Assembly (NCBI GenBank): GCA_948440265.1
Contig: CAOJOK010000001.1
Coordinates: forward strand, 62,001 to 126,000
Source: an uncultured Clostridia bacterium
GTDB taxonomy: Bacteria > Bacillota > Clostridia > Christensenellales > Pumilibacteraceae
Direction of reading: 5' to 3'
Length of the DNA: 64,000 nt
Positions 43,187 to 51,260 of the stretch are shown here, in pieces (position 1 is the stretch's first letter; each line of letters begins with the position of its first letter). The position numbers and the translations under genes are program-made. The notes under the pieces were generated by a model that saw only the letters and a list, made by a program, of their open reading frames with translations, was not told the origin of the DNA and ran no database searches.

Positions 43187-43591
43187 ATGAAAAAGGGTGA
43201 TAGCAACGATTTTGGAATGAGCGTATTGACAGACGATGAATTATATCGAATTGTTACTGCCGAGATGATTAAAATGGGCTTTGTGCCTTTTCTGAAAGGC
43301 TTTTCGGGAATGAGAGAGCTTGTCATTCTCATTTTGAAAAAGAAAAAGGCGGACAAGCTTATGACGATGTATGCGACCGTTGCCGAAAAAATCGGAACAA
43401 AGAGCGAGTCTTTTGAACGAAATGCCCGCACGTTGGTCAATAAATCCTATTATTTCGACGACGGATTTGCCAATCTGTATGCTTATTTCGGTCTTAAACA
43501 GACATACGCGCCGCCCACAGTGGGACAAATTCTCGCTCTGTTTACGGAATATATGTTTGCGGTTTTGTTTGACAAGAATTCGTTATTTTAA
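43187..43591 (+). CDS. Stand-alone Spo0A C-terminal (DNA-binding) domain protein, no receiver
   Basis: The protein has 134 residues, ATG 43187 behind AAAGGAG. The body matches the Spo0A effector domain by eye: MGFVPFLKGFSGMRELVILIL (28-50) against Bacillus GVPAHIKGYLYLREAISMV, YATVAEKIGTKSESFERNARTLV (62-84) against [23 protein letters not shown] (the recognition helix-turn-helix), and YFGLKQTYAPPTVGQILALFTEYM at the end. Only about 15 residues precede the domain, so the phosphoacceptor receiver is absent. It lies 66 nt upstream of spoIVB, whereas spo0A normally lies just downstream of spoIVB. It could be a constitutive or differently controlled sporulation regulator. No phosphorelay input is visible. 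Confidence 0.75.
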   Translation: MKKGDSNDFGMSVLTDDELYRIVTAEMIKMGFVPFLKGFSGMRELVILILKKKKADKLMTMYATVAEKIGTKSESFERNARTLVNKSYYFDDGFANLYAYFGLKQTYAPPTVGQILALFTEYMFAVLFDKNSLF

Positions 43592-43622
43592 TCGGTTTGA
43601 TTTTTTTGCCGTAATCTTCTAT

Positions 43623-43652
43623 GTATATTTCTTGTGCCCGTACTGCTAAATA
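43623..43652 (+). promoter_or_regulatory. Possible sigma-G/sigma-F-type promoter of spoIVB
   Basis: GTATA (43623-43627), 18-nt spacer, CTAAATA (43646-43652), resembling the Bacillus sigma-G pattern G-ATR-N18-CANNMTA with one mismatch. The spoIVB ATG is 5 nt downstream and has no Shine-Dalgarno site. spoIVB is forespore-expressed in Bacillus. Confidence 0.4.
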
Positions 43653-43657
43653 TTAGT

Positions 43658-44836
43658 ATGGAAAAGCATAGAAATAAGAGATGGTTATTGGTTGCCGCAA
43701 TTGCGCTTTTGTTATATTTGTCGGTTGGCTGCGTTCGGTCTGTCGGATATGTTTTATCTATACCCGACGGAATAACGATTACAAGATACGGCGTAGACAG
43801 GGGAATGTTCGGAGCTGTGGATTGCAGGCTGGACGTAGAAGAATCAGATGCCGAAGTCGCAAACGGCAAACTTTCTTTCAAGCTTTTCGGCTTGCTTCCG
43901 CTGAAAACCGTCGATATTCTCTGCGCCAAAGACAAGCAGGTGCGTCTCGGCGGTTTTCCTATAGGACTTGTGATGAACCTTGACGGAGTGCTGGTCGACG
44001 AGATTGGCTATGTGGAGACTGCCGCAGGCAAAGTGGCTATCGGAGGCGGAATCGAAGCGGGCGATTTGATTTTGAATTTGGACAATACGAAAATCACGTC
44101 GTCAAAAGATATAACCGATTTTATGGAAAACTATAAAAGCGGAGATAAAATCAAAGTGACTTTGCGTCGCGGCGGCAAAATTCTGCAGGTAAGCGTCTCA
44201 CCGCTTATTGACGAGTTAAGCGGAAAATACAGACTCGGACTGTGGGTACAGGATACGGTTTCGGGTGTCGGAACAACCAGCTTTATAAAGAGCGATAACA
44301 CCTTCGCCTCGCTCGGTCACGGTATTGCCGTAAACGACAGCGTATTGCCGGTATGCGGCGGAAAGGCGTATAACTGCGAAATTGCGGGGATAAACAAAGG
44401 TTTTAAAGGAACGCCTGGCGAATTGAAAGGCGTTCTGAAACACACCGACAATCCCATAGGCGAAATATACAAGAATACAGATTACGGCGTTTACGGTCAC
44501 TTTAATTCCAATGCCGATATTCCCGAGAAGTATTACCATATCGGAAGCCGTATTAACGTAAGGAACGGCAAGGCGAAGATATATACAACGGTTTCGGGGT
44601 GCGCCGATTTTTACGATGTGGAAATTATTCGCGCAATGCCTCAATCGGAGCGTGCGGACAGAAGTATGGTTATACGCGTAACGGACAAGCGGCTGCTGGA
44701 TATAAGCGGCGGTATCGTGCGCGGAATGAGCGGCAGTCCGATAATTCAAAACGATATGATAATAGGCGCGCTTACTCACGTGTTTGTAAACGACCCGACC
44801 AAAGGGTACGGATTATATCTCGATTGGATGTATTGA
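43658..44836 (+). CDS. spoIVB: SpoIVB serine peptidase (stage IV sporulation, S55 family)
   Basis: The protein has 392 residues. In Bacillus the forespore secretes this protease to trigger pro-sigma-K processing. Residues 9-28 are a signal/anchor helix. A PDZ domain spans about 115-185 (GGGIEAGDLILNLDNTKI). The peptidase domain has the catalytic His221 (FASLGHGIAVND) and Ser358 (RGMSGSPIIQ), both in the family context. ATG 43658 is chosen over the GTG at 43634 because that GTG overlaps the likely promoter and adds no signal-like sequence. A terminator follows the stop. Its presence implies a sigma-K-type checkpoint or another target. Confidence 0.93.
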   Translation: MEKHRNKRWLLVAAIALLLYLSVGCVRSVGYVLSIPDGITITRYGVDRGMFGAVDCRLDVEESDAEVANGKLSFKLFGLLPLKTVDILCAKDKQVRLGGFPIGLVMNLDGVLVDEIGYVETAAGKVAIGGGIEAGDLILNLDNTKITSSKDITDFMENYKSGDKIKVTLRRGGKILQVSVSPLIDELSGKYRLGLWVQDTVSGVGTTSFIKSDNTFASLGHGIAVNDSVLPVCGGKAYNCEIAGINKGFKGTPGELKGVLKHTDNPIGEIYKNTDYGVYGHFNSNADIPEKYYHIGSRINVRNGKAKIYTTVSGCADFYDVEIIRAMPQSERADRSMVIRVTDKRLLDISGGIVRGMSGSPIIQNDMIIGALTHVFVNDPTKGYGLYLDWMY

Positions 44837-44840
44837 AAAA

Positions 44841-44866
44841 AAAGACGGTTAAACGCCGTCTTTTTT
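44841..44866 (+). terminator. Terminator after spoIVB
   Basis: AAAGACGG (44841-44848) pairs with CCGTCTTT (44856-44863) across a short loop, followed by TTTTTTG. It lies 9 nt upstream of the sigma-E-like -35 of the next gene. Confidence 0.85.
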
Positions 44867-44874
44867 GTTTCGGG

Positions 44875-44901
44875 ATAATTCGACAATCTTCCACATATAT
44901 T
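44875..44901 (+). promoter_or_regulatory. Sigma-E-like promoter of the SpoIIM-like gene
   Basis: ATA (44875-44877), 16-nt spacer, CATATATT (44894-44901), matching the mother-cell sigma-E pattern ATA-N16-18-CATANNNT. The ATG at 44907 is 5 nt downstream, without a ribosome site. Confidence 0.55.
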
Positions 44902-44906
44902 GTTAT

Positions 44907-45521
44907 ATGAAAGTATCCGGCAGACTGTGGAATATATATTACGCTTGCACCGACTTTATAAAGGCGCACAAGATTCGCCTTATCGTTTTTTCGGTAATTT
45001 TCGTGATAGCCTGTGCCTTCGGGGTGAAAGGCGGTTGCGGTTGCGATGCGGCGGAAGTGCTGTCCGATAGGTCTATATATGCGATGCTTGTAAACGCGGA
45101 AAGCAGAAACATAATGGGCTATATTTTTTTGAGCGTCATAAGTTATGTGATTTGCTTTGCGCTGATTTGCGTTTTGGGCTTTAATTTTTATACGGGCTTT
45201 ATCGGCGTCGTGGTCTTTTTTTATGTGTCGTATATGATAGGATACTCGGCGGCACTGTATATTGTATATTTCAAACTTGCGTCGCTTCCGTATATAATAA
45301 TAGTGTATATACCGTATTCTTTGCTGTCCGCATTTTGTTTGGGGTGCGCGGTGTCTTTGTCGTTGAGCTGCGGACGGCAAATACGCAGAAACGGGTGTTT
45401 CAGCCTGCAAACGGTAGCCGTAAATCTGCCTCCGTATTTGGTGTTATCGGCGATAACGGTTGTTGCTGTGCTCTATTCGGGACTGTTCGGCAGTATTTTC
45501 GCCGCAGGACTCGTGATATGA
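44907..45521 (+). CDS. SpoIIM-like multi-pass membrane protein
   Basis: The protein has 204 residues with five hydrophobic segments (about 22-40, 72-95, 96-120, 122-150 and 170-200). Size, topology, a short polar N-terminus with IKAHKIRLI before the first helix, and position beside spoIVB and dacB fit stage II sporulation protein M (DUF95), a component of the SpoIIDMP engulfment machine. Sequence identity to the family is weak by eye, so the name is tentative. It is rich in Cys (GGCGCD, CALICV, CLGCAV), which is unusual for SpoIIM. The sigma-E-like promoter supports a mother-cell sporulation role. The ATG at 44907 is preferred to an upstream TTG. Confidence 0.5.
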   Translation: MKVSGRLWNIYYACTDFIKAHKIRLIVFSVIFVIACAFGVKGGCGCDAAEVLSDRSIYAMLVNAESRNIMGYIFLSVISYVICFALICVLGFNFYTGFIGVVVFFYVSYMIGYSAALYIVYFKLASLPYIIIVYIPYSLLSAFCLGCAVSLSLSCGRQIRRNGCFSLQTVAVNLPPYLVLSAITVVAVLYSGLFGSIFAAGLVI

Positions 45522-45526
45522 CTTAC

Positions 45527-45555
45527 ATAATAATTACTCCCTTTAAACATATTAT
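45527..45555 (+). promoter_or_regulatory. Sigma-E-like promoter of dacB
   Basis: ATA (45527-45529), 18-nt spacer, CATATTAT (45548-45555), matching ATA-N16-18-CATANNNT. Bacillus dacB is sigma-E controlled. Confidence 0.55.
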
Positions 45556-45586
45556 ATATGTAAAATATATTTAAAAGGGGAATGTG

Positions 45587-46765
45587 ATGAAAAAGACGTT
45601 ATTGAAAATATGTTCGCTTTCGCTGGTGGTTTTGACGCTGGTCATAATTGCGCCTACTGCGGTTGCCAAAGCTATGAACCCGAGCGAAGGTGCAGGCGAC
45701 GAGATAAGCGTATCCAATGCGCGCGCGGCAATGCTGCTCGACTACGACACGGGAAGCGTGATTTACAAGTATAACGAATTGAACCGTCAGCCGATAGCAA
45801 GTATGGTTAAAATAATGACTTTGCTTTTGGCTTTCGAACACGCCGATTCGGGATTGCTCGATTACGACGCAGACGTGGTGATAAGCGAAACGGCAAGCGG
45901 TATGGGCGGCTCTCAGGCTTTTTTGGACGCAGGCAGTTCATATAAAGTAAATGACTTACTGCAAAGTATAGTGGTGGCGTCGGCGAACGATTCCTGCGTG
46001 GCTATCGCCGAAAAAATCAGCGGAAGCGTGGAAACTTTCGTTTCCGAGATGAATGCGAAAGCCGCCGAACTGAAAATGGAAAACACTCGCTTCGTCAACT
46101 GTACGGGACTGCCTGCGGACGGACAATACAGCTGTGCGGCGGACGTGGCGACAATGTCGAGAGAGCTTTTTTCGCATAAAAAGTTCTTCGAATATTCCGG
46201 CGTTTGGATGTATGATTTAACTCATCCGAGCGGCAGAGTTACGACGCTTACAAATACAAATAAGCTTATAAGGGCATATAAGGGCTGTGACGGCGGAAAA
46301 ACCGGATTTACCAATGAAGCTATGTCCTGTCTTTCGGCCACGGCAAAGAGAGGCGATACCCGTTTGATTAGTATTGTTATCGGCGGTGCCGACAGTAAAA
46401 AGCGTAACGCCGAAGTGAGCAAATTGCTTAATTACGGATTTGCCAATTACGAGACGAAAGAAGTTATAAAGCAGGGCGACAAGCTGTCCGAACACGTAAA
46501 AGTGGAAGGCGGAAAAGTCGATTCTGTGGAAGGCGCGTATGCCGATTCGTTCAAGCTTTTTGCAAAGAAAGGCGGCAATCTCGACTGCGATATCTCGTAT
46601 GAGTTCGGCGCAGTTTCCGCTCCGATAGGCGAAAACGATATAATAGGCAGGGCTGTAATTTCAAGAGACGGCAATGTTATCGGCGAAGTAAATATCGTTT
46701 CTTGCTCTGATGTTGAGAAAAAAGGATATATGGACATAGTGGACGATTTTATCTCGAAGTGGTAA
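45587..46765 (+). CDS. dacB: D-alanyl-D-alanine carboxypeptidase, DacB type (spore cortex PBP5*)
   Basis: The protein has 392 residues, ATG 45587 with AAAAGGGG 6 nt upstream. Signal peptide at 1-29. Penicillin-binding motifs of family S11: SMVK (Ser72-Lys75), SAN in VVASANDSC, and KTG in GGKTGFT. The second motif is SAN rather than the commoner SGN. A C-terminal beta domain and amphipathic end (DIVDDFISKW) would hold it at the membrane. It trims cross-links in cell-wall or spore cortex peptidoglycan. The sigma-E-like promoter and sporulation neighbours favour the spore role. Confidence 0.9.
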   Translation: MKKTLLKICSLSLVVLTLVIIAPTAVAKAMNPSEGAGDEISVSNARAAMLLDYDTGSVIYKYNELNRQPIASMVKIMTLLLAFEHADSGLLDYDADVVISETASGMGGSQAFLDAGSSYKVNDLLQSIVVASANDSCVAIAEKISGSVETFVSEMNAKAAELKMENTRFVNCTGLPADGQYSCAADVATMSRELFSHKKFFEYSGVWMYDLTHPSGRVTTLTNTNKLIRAYKGCDGGKTGFTNEAMSCLSATAKRGDTRLISIVIGGADSKKRNAEVSKLLNYGFANYETKEVIKQGDKLSEHVKVEGGKVDSVEGAYADSFKLFAKKGGNLDCDISYEFGAVSAPIGENDIIGRAVISRDGNVIGEVNIVSCSDVEKKGYMDIVDDFISKW

Positions 46766-46778
46766 CGTCGCAATAAAA

Positions 46779-46820
46779 GCGGGGAGCGTATTCTTTTCGT
46801 AATGCGCTTCCCGTATTTTT
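46779..46820 (+). terminator. Terminator after dacB
   Basis: GCGGGGAGCGTATT (46779-46792) pairs with AATGCGCTTCCCG after an 8-nt loop, with one bulge and G-T pairs, followed by TATTTTTA. Confidence 0.75.
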
Positions 46821-46856
46821 ATGTCGATAATCTTAACTTTGATATAAACCAATCAT

Positions 46857-46885
46857 TTGACTATATAGTTTAAATATGGTATGAT
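46857..46885 (+). promoter_or_regulatory. Sigma-A promoter of the M50-scpAB unit
   Basis: TTGACT (46857-46862), 17-nt spacer, TATGAT (46880-46885). A leader of about 35 nt follows to the GGAG ribosome site. Confidence 0.7.
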
Positions 46886-46926
46886 ATATAATGGTTATAA
46901 GCCTATAATTTAAACAGGAGTCAGCC

Positions 46927-47616
46927 GTGATATTTCCGCATAGTTGGACGAGTTTAATATTCACAGCCATTGCTGTAATAATCTCTATGGTGTTGCACGA
47001 GTTGGCGCACGGTTATGTCGCGCTCTGGAACGGCGACCCTACGGCAAAAGTGAACGGAAGACTTACGCTGAATCCGTTGGCGCATTTCGACCTTGTCGGA
47101 TTTGTAATGCTGATAGTGGTCGGTTTCGGTTATGCAAAGCCCGTTCCCGTCAATCCGTACAACTTCAAGCACCCCAAGCGCGGACTGTTTACGGTGGCAA
47201 TCGCAGGCGTTACCGTCAACCTGATATTGGCGTTTATATCCTGCGGATTTGTTTTGCCGATGCTGTCGTTGGCAACCAAGTTCAGCGGAAGCGTGTGGGG
47301 CAGTATATTTTCGGGAGTGTCTGCTTTTTTTGAAATAATGGCGCTTTTGAATTTGAATCTGATATTTTTCAACCTTCTGCCCATTCATCCGTTGGACGGA
47401 TTCAGAGTGGTGGAAGCGTTTACGAAGTTCACCAATCCGTATACGAAGTTCATAAGAGATTACGGTCATTATATTTTGATAGGACTGATTGCTTTGGGCG
47501 TCGTGGTCGATTTGTTTCATCTGCCGACATATATAGATATACTCGGCACTTATATTTCGTTTTTCACGGGATTGGTCAGAAAACTGTTTATGGCTTTCTG
47601 GGGTTTGATTTTTTAG
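46927..47616 (+). CDS. M50-family intramembrane metalloprotease (site-2-protease type)
   Basis: The protein has 229 residues, GTG start with CAGGAG at 46915. The zinc motif is HELAH in the first membrane helix (about residue 24). The partner motif NLLPIHPLDGFR (about 148-159) supplies the third ligand Asp in a later helix. Six hydrophobic segments. No PDZ domain, so it belongs to the compact YwhC-like branch near SpoIVFB rather than the RseP branch. Its closeness to spoIVB invites the question of sigma factor processing, but it lacks the CBS domain of SpoIVFB and is co-transcribed with scpA. Housekeeping protease is the safer call. Confidence 0.88.
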   Translation: MIFPHSWTSLIFTAIAVIISMVLHELAHGYVALWNGDPTAKVNGRLTLNPLAHFDLVGFVMLIVVGFGYAKPVPVNPYNFKHPKRGLFTVAIAGVTVNLILAFISCGFVLPMLSLATKFSGSVWGSIFSGVSAFFEIMALLNLNLIFFNLLPIHPLDGFRVVEAFTKFTNPYTKFIRDYGHYILIGLIALGVVVDLFHLPTYIDILGTYISFFTGLVRKLFMAFWGLIF

Positions 47617-47632
47617 CGGGCAAGAATTACAG

Positions 47633-48418
47633 ATGGACGATATCGAGATTGAAAATTCAATAGTCGAAAACGAAAACACTTCCGACTCCTATTGCGTGAA
47701 GTTCAATCGTTTCAGCGGACCGCAGTTCGACGGCCCGCTGGATTTGCTTGTCAGTCTGGTGAAAAAGTCACGCATCGATATTCAGGATTTTTTTGTATCC
47801 GATATAACAGAGCAGTATCTTGAATATATGGCGAACAACGACGTAATGGATTTGGACGGCGCTGCGGAATTTATCGAAGTAGCGGCGATATTGATTGAGA
47901 TAAAATCGAAATCGCTGTTGCCGCGACCCGAAGAACTGCCCGTAGACAGCGATGCCGAGCAGTTGCAGCAGGAAATAATGAGACGAATGTACAGCGAAGA
48001 GTACGAAGTCTATAAGGATGCAAGCAGAAAAATGAAAGACTTGGAAACGGTCGGCGCTCACTATCGACCGCCCGATATGTCAATGCTCGAACCCAAACTC
48101 GTATTGAAAGATATGACTATGGACGGGCTTATGAAAGCTCTGCAAAAACTGCTTATGCGATTAGAAAGCAGGGCAAAAAGTCCGACGGAAAGGGAAATCA
48201 AGAAAGACAGATATACTGTCGATGAAATGTCCGTGAGAATAAAGGAAATTTTGACCGATTGCGATAAAGTCGCCTTTTACGATTTGTTCGAAGAAGACTT
48301 TTCCAAGAATGAAATAATAACAACTTTTCAAGCAATGCTCGAACTTATGAAGTCGCAGTTTATAAGAGTGGAGCAGCACGGGACTTTCGAAGAAATAATC
48401 ATACATAAGGTGGCTTGA
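47633..48418 (+). CDS. scpA: Segregation and condensation protein A (kleisin)
   Basis: The protein has 261 residues. Kleisin subunit that bridges the SMC dimer in the bacterial condensin. The N-terminal FDGPLDLLVSLVKKSRIDIQDFFVSDITEQYLEYM block is the diagnostic ScpA signature. The middle is acidic and helical, and the C-terminal winged helix reads FEEDFSKNEIITTFQAMLELMKSQFI. The gene follows the M50 protease by 16 nt (the usual neighbour) and precedes scpB. Confidence 0.96.
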   Translation: MDDIEIENSIVENENTSDSYCVKFNRFSGPQFDGPLDLLVSLVKKSRIDIQDFFVSDITEQYLEYMANNDVMDLDGAAEFIEVAAILIEIKSKSLLPRPEELPVDSDAEQLQQEIMRRMYSEEYEVYKDASRKMKDLETVGAHYRPPDMSMLEPKLVLKDMTMDGLMKALQKLLMRLESRAKSPTEREIKKDRYTVDEMSVRIKEILTDCDKVAFYDLFEEDFSKNEIITTFQAMLELMKSQFIRVEQHGTFEEIIIHKVA

Positions 48419-48426
48419 CTGAAATT

Positions 48427-49065
48427 ATGAATCTGGAAGATTTGGACTATGTTTTGGAATCGCTTTTATTGGTGTCCGGCAACGGTATCGGTATCGATGA
48501 TATAACCGAAGTGCTGGGCTTGCAAAAGAGCGAAGTGGACGAGTCTGTAAAACGTTTGAAAAAGAAGTACAGCGGCAAACGCGGTATTTTGCTGATTTCA
48601 TACCGCAATAAAATTCAGTTCGCGTCCAATCCCAAATATGCGGAATCGGTCGAGAGCGTGTTGAAGCCCGTTCGCGAAAAAGAACTGTCCTCGGCGGCTC
48701 TGGAAACCGTCGCCATAGTGGCATACCGTCAGCCGGTCACGCGTCTGGAAATAGAGCAGGTCAGGGGCGTAAACTGCGACTATGCCATTCAGGTACTGCA
48801 AAAGCATAATCTTATAGAAGTGGTCGGTCGTAAAGACGCAGTGGGAAAGCCGCTGTTATACGGCACGACCGATGCCTTTTTAAAGCGCTTCCGCATCGAA
48901 GACATAAATCAGCTGCCCGATTACGATAAGCTTTTGGAGAGCATAACGGTCATAGAAGCAACGGGACGCGCTCAAGCGGCAAATCTTTATAACGACTTCG
49001 AACTTCCCGAAGAAGAAGTCCCCGAATTTTTGAGCGAAGAAGACAACGTGGATAAAATAGATTAG
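48427..49065 (+). CDS. scpB: Segregation and condensation protein B
   Basis: The protein has 212 residues from ATG 48427. An in-frame TTG at 48415 overlapping the scpA stop is possible, but lies only 2 nt from AGGTGG. ScpB has two winged-helix domains (LESLLLVSGNGIGIDDITEVLGL, and LSSAALETVAIVAYRQPVTRLEIEQVRGVNCDYAIQVLQKHNLIEVVGRKD, the family hallmark with GKPLLYGTTDAFLKRF). It binds ScpA to form the SMC-ScpAB chromosome-organising complex. Acidic C-terminal tail. Confidence 0.95.
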   Translation: MNLEDLDYVLESLLLVSGNGIGIDDITEVLGLQKSEVDESVKRLKKKYSGKRGILLISYRNKIQFASNPKYAESVESVLKPVREKELSSAALETVAIVAYRQPVTRLEIEQVRGVNCDYAIQVLQKHNLIEVVGRKDAVGKPLLYGTTDAFLKRFRIEDINQLPDYDKLLESITVIEATGRAQAANLYNDFELPEEEVPEFLSEEDNVDKID

Positions 49066-49081
49066 TCGAAATCATTTACGG

Positions 49082-49110
49082 ATAAATATTTACAGGCGGT
49101 GACATATTAG
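49082..49110 (+). promoter_or_regulatory. Possible sigma-E-like promoter before the DUF2953 gene
   Basis: ATA (49082-49084), 18-nt spacer, CATATTAG (49103-49110; consensus CATANNNT, last base off). The ATG at 49115 is 4 nt downstream. Weak evidence alone, but it repeats the spoIIM and dacB pattern. Confidence 0.35.
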
Positions 49111-49114
49111 CAGT

Positions 49115-49726
49115 ATGTTAACCGCCTTTTCCGTTATAATACTTATATTGACGTTAATCGTAACGCCTTTTATGCTTTCGATAAACTTAAAAGCCGATTT
49201 GCTCGCAAACAAGGGCGAAATAAAAGTATCGCTGTTTTTTATACCTGTGGTAAAAGCCGAGATTATGTTGGAAAGCGTCGGCACAACGGAAAAGAATATA
49301 GTTATAACAAGCGGAAAGAAGCGCGACGAAATTCACTTGAATACCGATAAGAATGATAAAAAATCGATTGTGGCATTGTTCAAAGCCGCTCCGATAATGT
49401 CTTATCTTACAGTCGAGCGATTGGAAACGGAAGCGTCGATAGGGTTTGTATCGGACGCATTTGCGACGACTATGACCGTCGGTGTTTTGAGAACATTTCT
49501 CGGTGCGGTAACTTCGTTTTTGAAAAGCAGGCAGAATATAGAAATTCGAAGCGCGATTATGCCGTCGTATAATAAAAACGAGCTTGATTTTAAGATATTC
49601 GGCATATTAAAATTATCGTTAGCAAATATTATAAACGGATTCATAGCAGGACTTTTGAATAAGTTTGAAGTTAAGGCGAAGCAAAACGGCAAACTGAAAA
49701 CAAAAGCGGCAAAAGTCAGATTATAA
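49115..49726 (+). CDS. DUF2953 family protein (YtfI-like)
   Basis: The protein has 203 residues. Residues 1-22 form a membrane anchor (AFSVIILILTLIVTPFML). The rest is beta-rich with the pattern LKADLLANKGEIKVSLFFIPVVKAEI, and a C-terminal half ISYLTVERLETEASIGFVSDAFATTMTVGVLR resembling the DUF2953 block. It stands directly before ytfJ/gerW, as ytfI does in Bacillus. Function is unknown, likely linked to sporulation. No convincing ribosome site; AGGCGGTGA at 49094 is 13 nt from the ATG. Confidence 0.75.
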   Translation: MLTAFSVIILILTLIVTPFMLSINLKADLLANKGEIKVSLFFIPVVKAEIMLESVGTTEKNIVITSGKKRDEIHLNTDKNDKKSIVALFKAAPIMSYLTVERLETEASIGFVSDAFATTMTVGVLRTFLGAVTSFLKSRQNIEIRSAIMPSYNKNELDFKIFGILKLSLANIINGFIAGLLNKFEVKAKQNGKLKTKAAKVRL

Positions 49727-49736
49727 GGAGAGAAAT

Positions 49737-50123
49737 ATGATAGTGCAATCTCAGGAACACCCGATAGAAAGAATTATGGACAACGCTTTCGGCAAGATAA
49801 GGACGTTGGTGGAAGCGGATACGGTCATAGGCACGCCGGTAGTAACGGCGGACGGTGTCAGCATAATTCCCGTCAGTAAGGTGACTGCGGGTTTTTTGAC
49901 TGGCGGCGGCGAGTACAGCGATATGTCGCGGCAGTCCTATACCGAATATCCGTTTGCGGGCGGAAGCGGAGCGGGCGTATCCGTATCTCCGATAGGCTTT
50001 TTGATAAGCGACGGAAAAAGCGTAAAGCTGGTCAATGTGGACGATAAAAACCCCTTGGAGCAGATTCTCGAAATCATTCCCGACGTATTGGAAGGGGTAT
50101 TGGACGGTATAAATAAAAAATGA
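49737..50123 (+). CDS. gerW: GerW family sporulation protein YtfJ
   Basis: The protein has 128 residues, SD AAGGAGAG. The N-terminal HPIERIMDNAFGKIRTLVEADTVIGTPV and the central VTADGVSIIPVSKVTAGFLTGGGEY, then a Gly/Ser-rich FAGGSGAGVSVSPIGFLI, match GerW/YtfJ, needed in Bacillus for normal spore germination with alanine. Soluble, no membrane segment. The stop overlaps the dacF ATG (ATGA). Confidence 0.93.
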   Translation: MIVQSQEHPIERIMDNAFGKIRTLVEADTVIGTPVVTADGVSIIPVSKVTAGFLTGGGEYSDMSRQSYTEYPFAGGSGAGVSVSPIGFLISDGKSVKLVNVDDKNPLEQILEIIPDVLEGVLDGINKK

Positions 50124-51241
50124 AAGCGATAATCTGCTGTCTTATGTCTGTCATAACGATGTGGGCAAGCGCCTTTTTGCCGTCCTCACAGCCCGTGCAA
50201 ACGTCGGCGCAGTCTATGCTGCTTTTGGAGAACGTCACAAACCGAGTGCTGTATGAGCATAACGCCGATAAACGCCTGCCTATGGCAAGCACCACGAAAA
50301 TAGTTACGGCAATAACCGTAATAGAGAATTGCGACGACTTGCAGCGAGTAGTGAAAGTTCCCCAAAAAGCGGTCGGCGTGGAAGGCTCGTCTATATATCT
50401 TCAAGCCGACGAAGAATTAAAGATAATTGATTTGCTTTACGGCCTTATGCTTCAATCGGGCAACGACTGCGCCGTGGTGCTGGCGCTTTCCGTCTGCGAC
50501 GATATAGAGTCGTTTGCCGAACTTATGAACCAAACGGCAAAAAGAGCGGGCGCGGAAAATTCCAACTTCGTAAATCCGCACGGTCTGCACGACGACAACC
50601 ATTATACGACTGCACGTGATTTGGCGCTAATCGCGTCTTACGCAATGAAAAATCCCGTGTTCGAAGAAATCGTCGGAACAAAAAGATATACAATGCCGTG
50701 GAAAGACAGGGATTATGACAGGGTAGTGCTGAATAAGAATAAGATATTAAACACCTTCGACGGCGGCGACGGCATAAAAACGGGCTTCACGAAAAAGGCC
50801 GGTCGCTGTCTGGTGTCCAGCGCCAAAAGAAACGGTATGAGAGTGATTTGCGTGGTGCTCAATTGCGGACCTATGTTCGAAGACTGCAGCGCATTGATGG
50901 AACGAGCTTTCAAAGAGTATTCTTTACGCAAAGTCTGCGATAAAAACGCGACTTTCGAAGTGCCCGTAAAAGAGGGGCGAGCGTCGACGGTTAAATGCTC
51001 GCCGTCAAAAGATTTGTATTATCCGCTCAAAAGCGGCGAAGAAAACAATATAAAGTTGATTGCCCACACCGATAAGGAGTTCACGGCTCCGACGCAGGCA
51101 GGCGAAGAAGCGGGAAAAATTGAAGTTTTATTGGAAAATCGTTTGCTTTTTGAAGAAAAATTGTTTACTATAAATAGCGTAGACGCGCCGAGCTATCTCG
51201 ACAGATTGGATTCGGTAATAAAGCAGTGGAGCGTCGAGTAA
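50120..51241 (+). CDS. dacF: D-alanyl-D-alanine carboxypeptidase, DacF type
   Basis: The protein has 373 residues. Signal peptide 1-30. S11 motifs: STTK (Ser57-Lys60), SGN in LMLQSGNDCA, and KTG in DGIKTGFT. The C-terminal PBP5-like beta domain and a final amphipathic helix (LDRLDSVIKQWSVE) follow. In Bacillus dacF is forespore-expressed and adjusts cortex cross-linking together with DacB. Here both are within 5 kb. Coupled to gerW by a 4-nt overlap. Confidence 0.9.
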   Translation: MKAIICCLMSVITMWASAFLPSSQPVQTSAQSMLLLENVTNRVLYEHNADKRLPMASTTKIVTAITVIENCDDLQRVVKVPQKAVGVEGSSIYLQADEELKIIDLLYGLMLQSGNDCAVVLALSVCDDIESFAELMNQTAKRAGAENSNFVNPHGLHDDNHYTTARDLALIASYAMKNPVFEEIVGTKRYTMPWKDRDYDRVVLNKNKILNTFDGGDGIKTGFTKKAGRCLVSSAKRNGMRVICVVLNCGPMFEDCSALMERAFKEYSLRKVCDKNATFEVPVKEGRASTVKCSPSKDLYYPLKSGEENNIKLIAHTDKEFTAPTQAGEEAGKIEVLLENRLLFEEKLFTINSVDAPSYLDRLDSVIKQWSVE

Positions 51242-51260
51242 ACAAGGAAGTGACAAAAAT

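Noticed and set aside
46927..47616. M50 protease as SpoIVFB (pro-sigma-K processing enzyme)
   Set aside because: It lacks a C-terminal CBS domain and has a sigma-A promoter and scpAB as operon partners. SpoIVB proximity alone is not enough.
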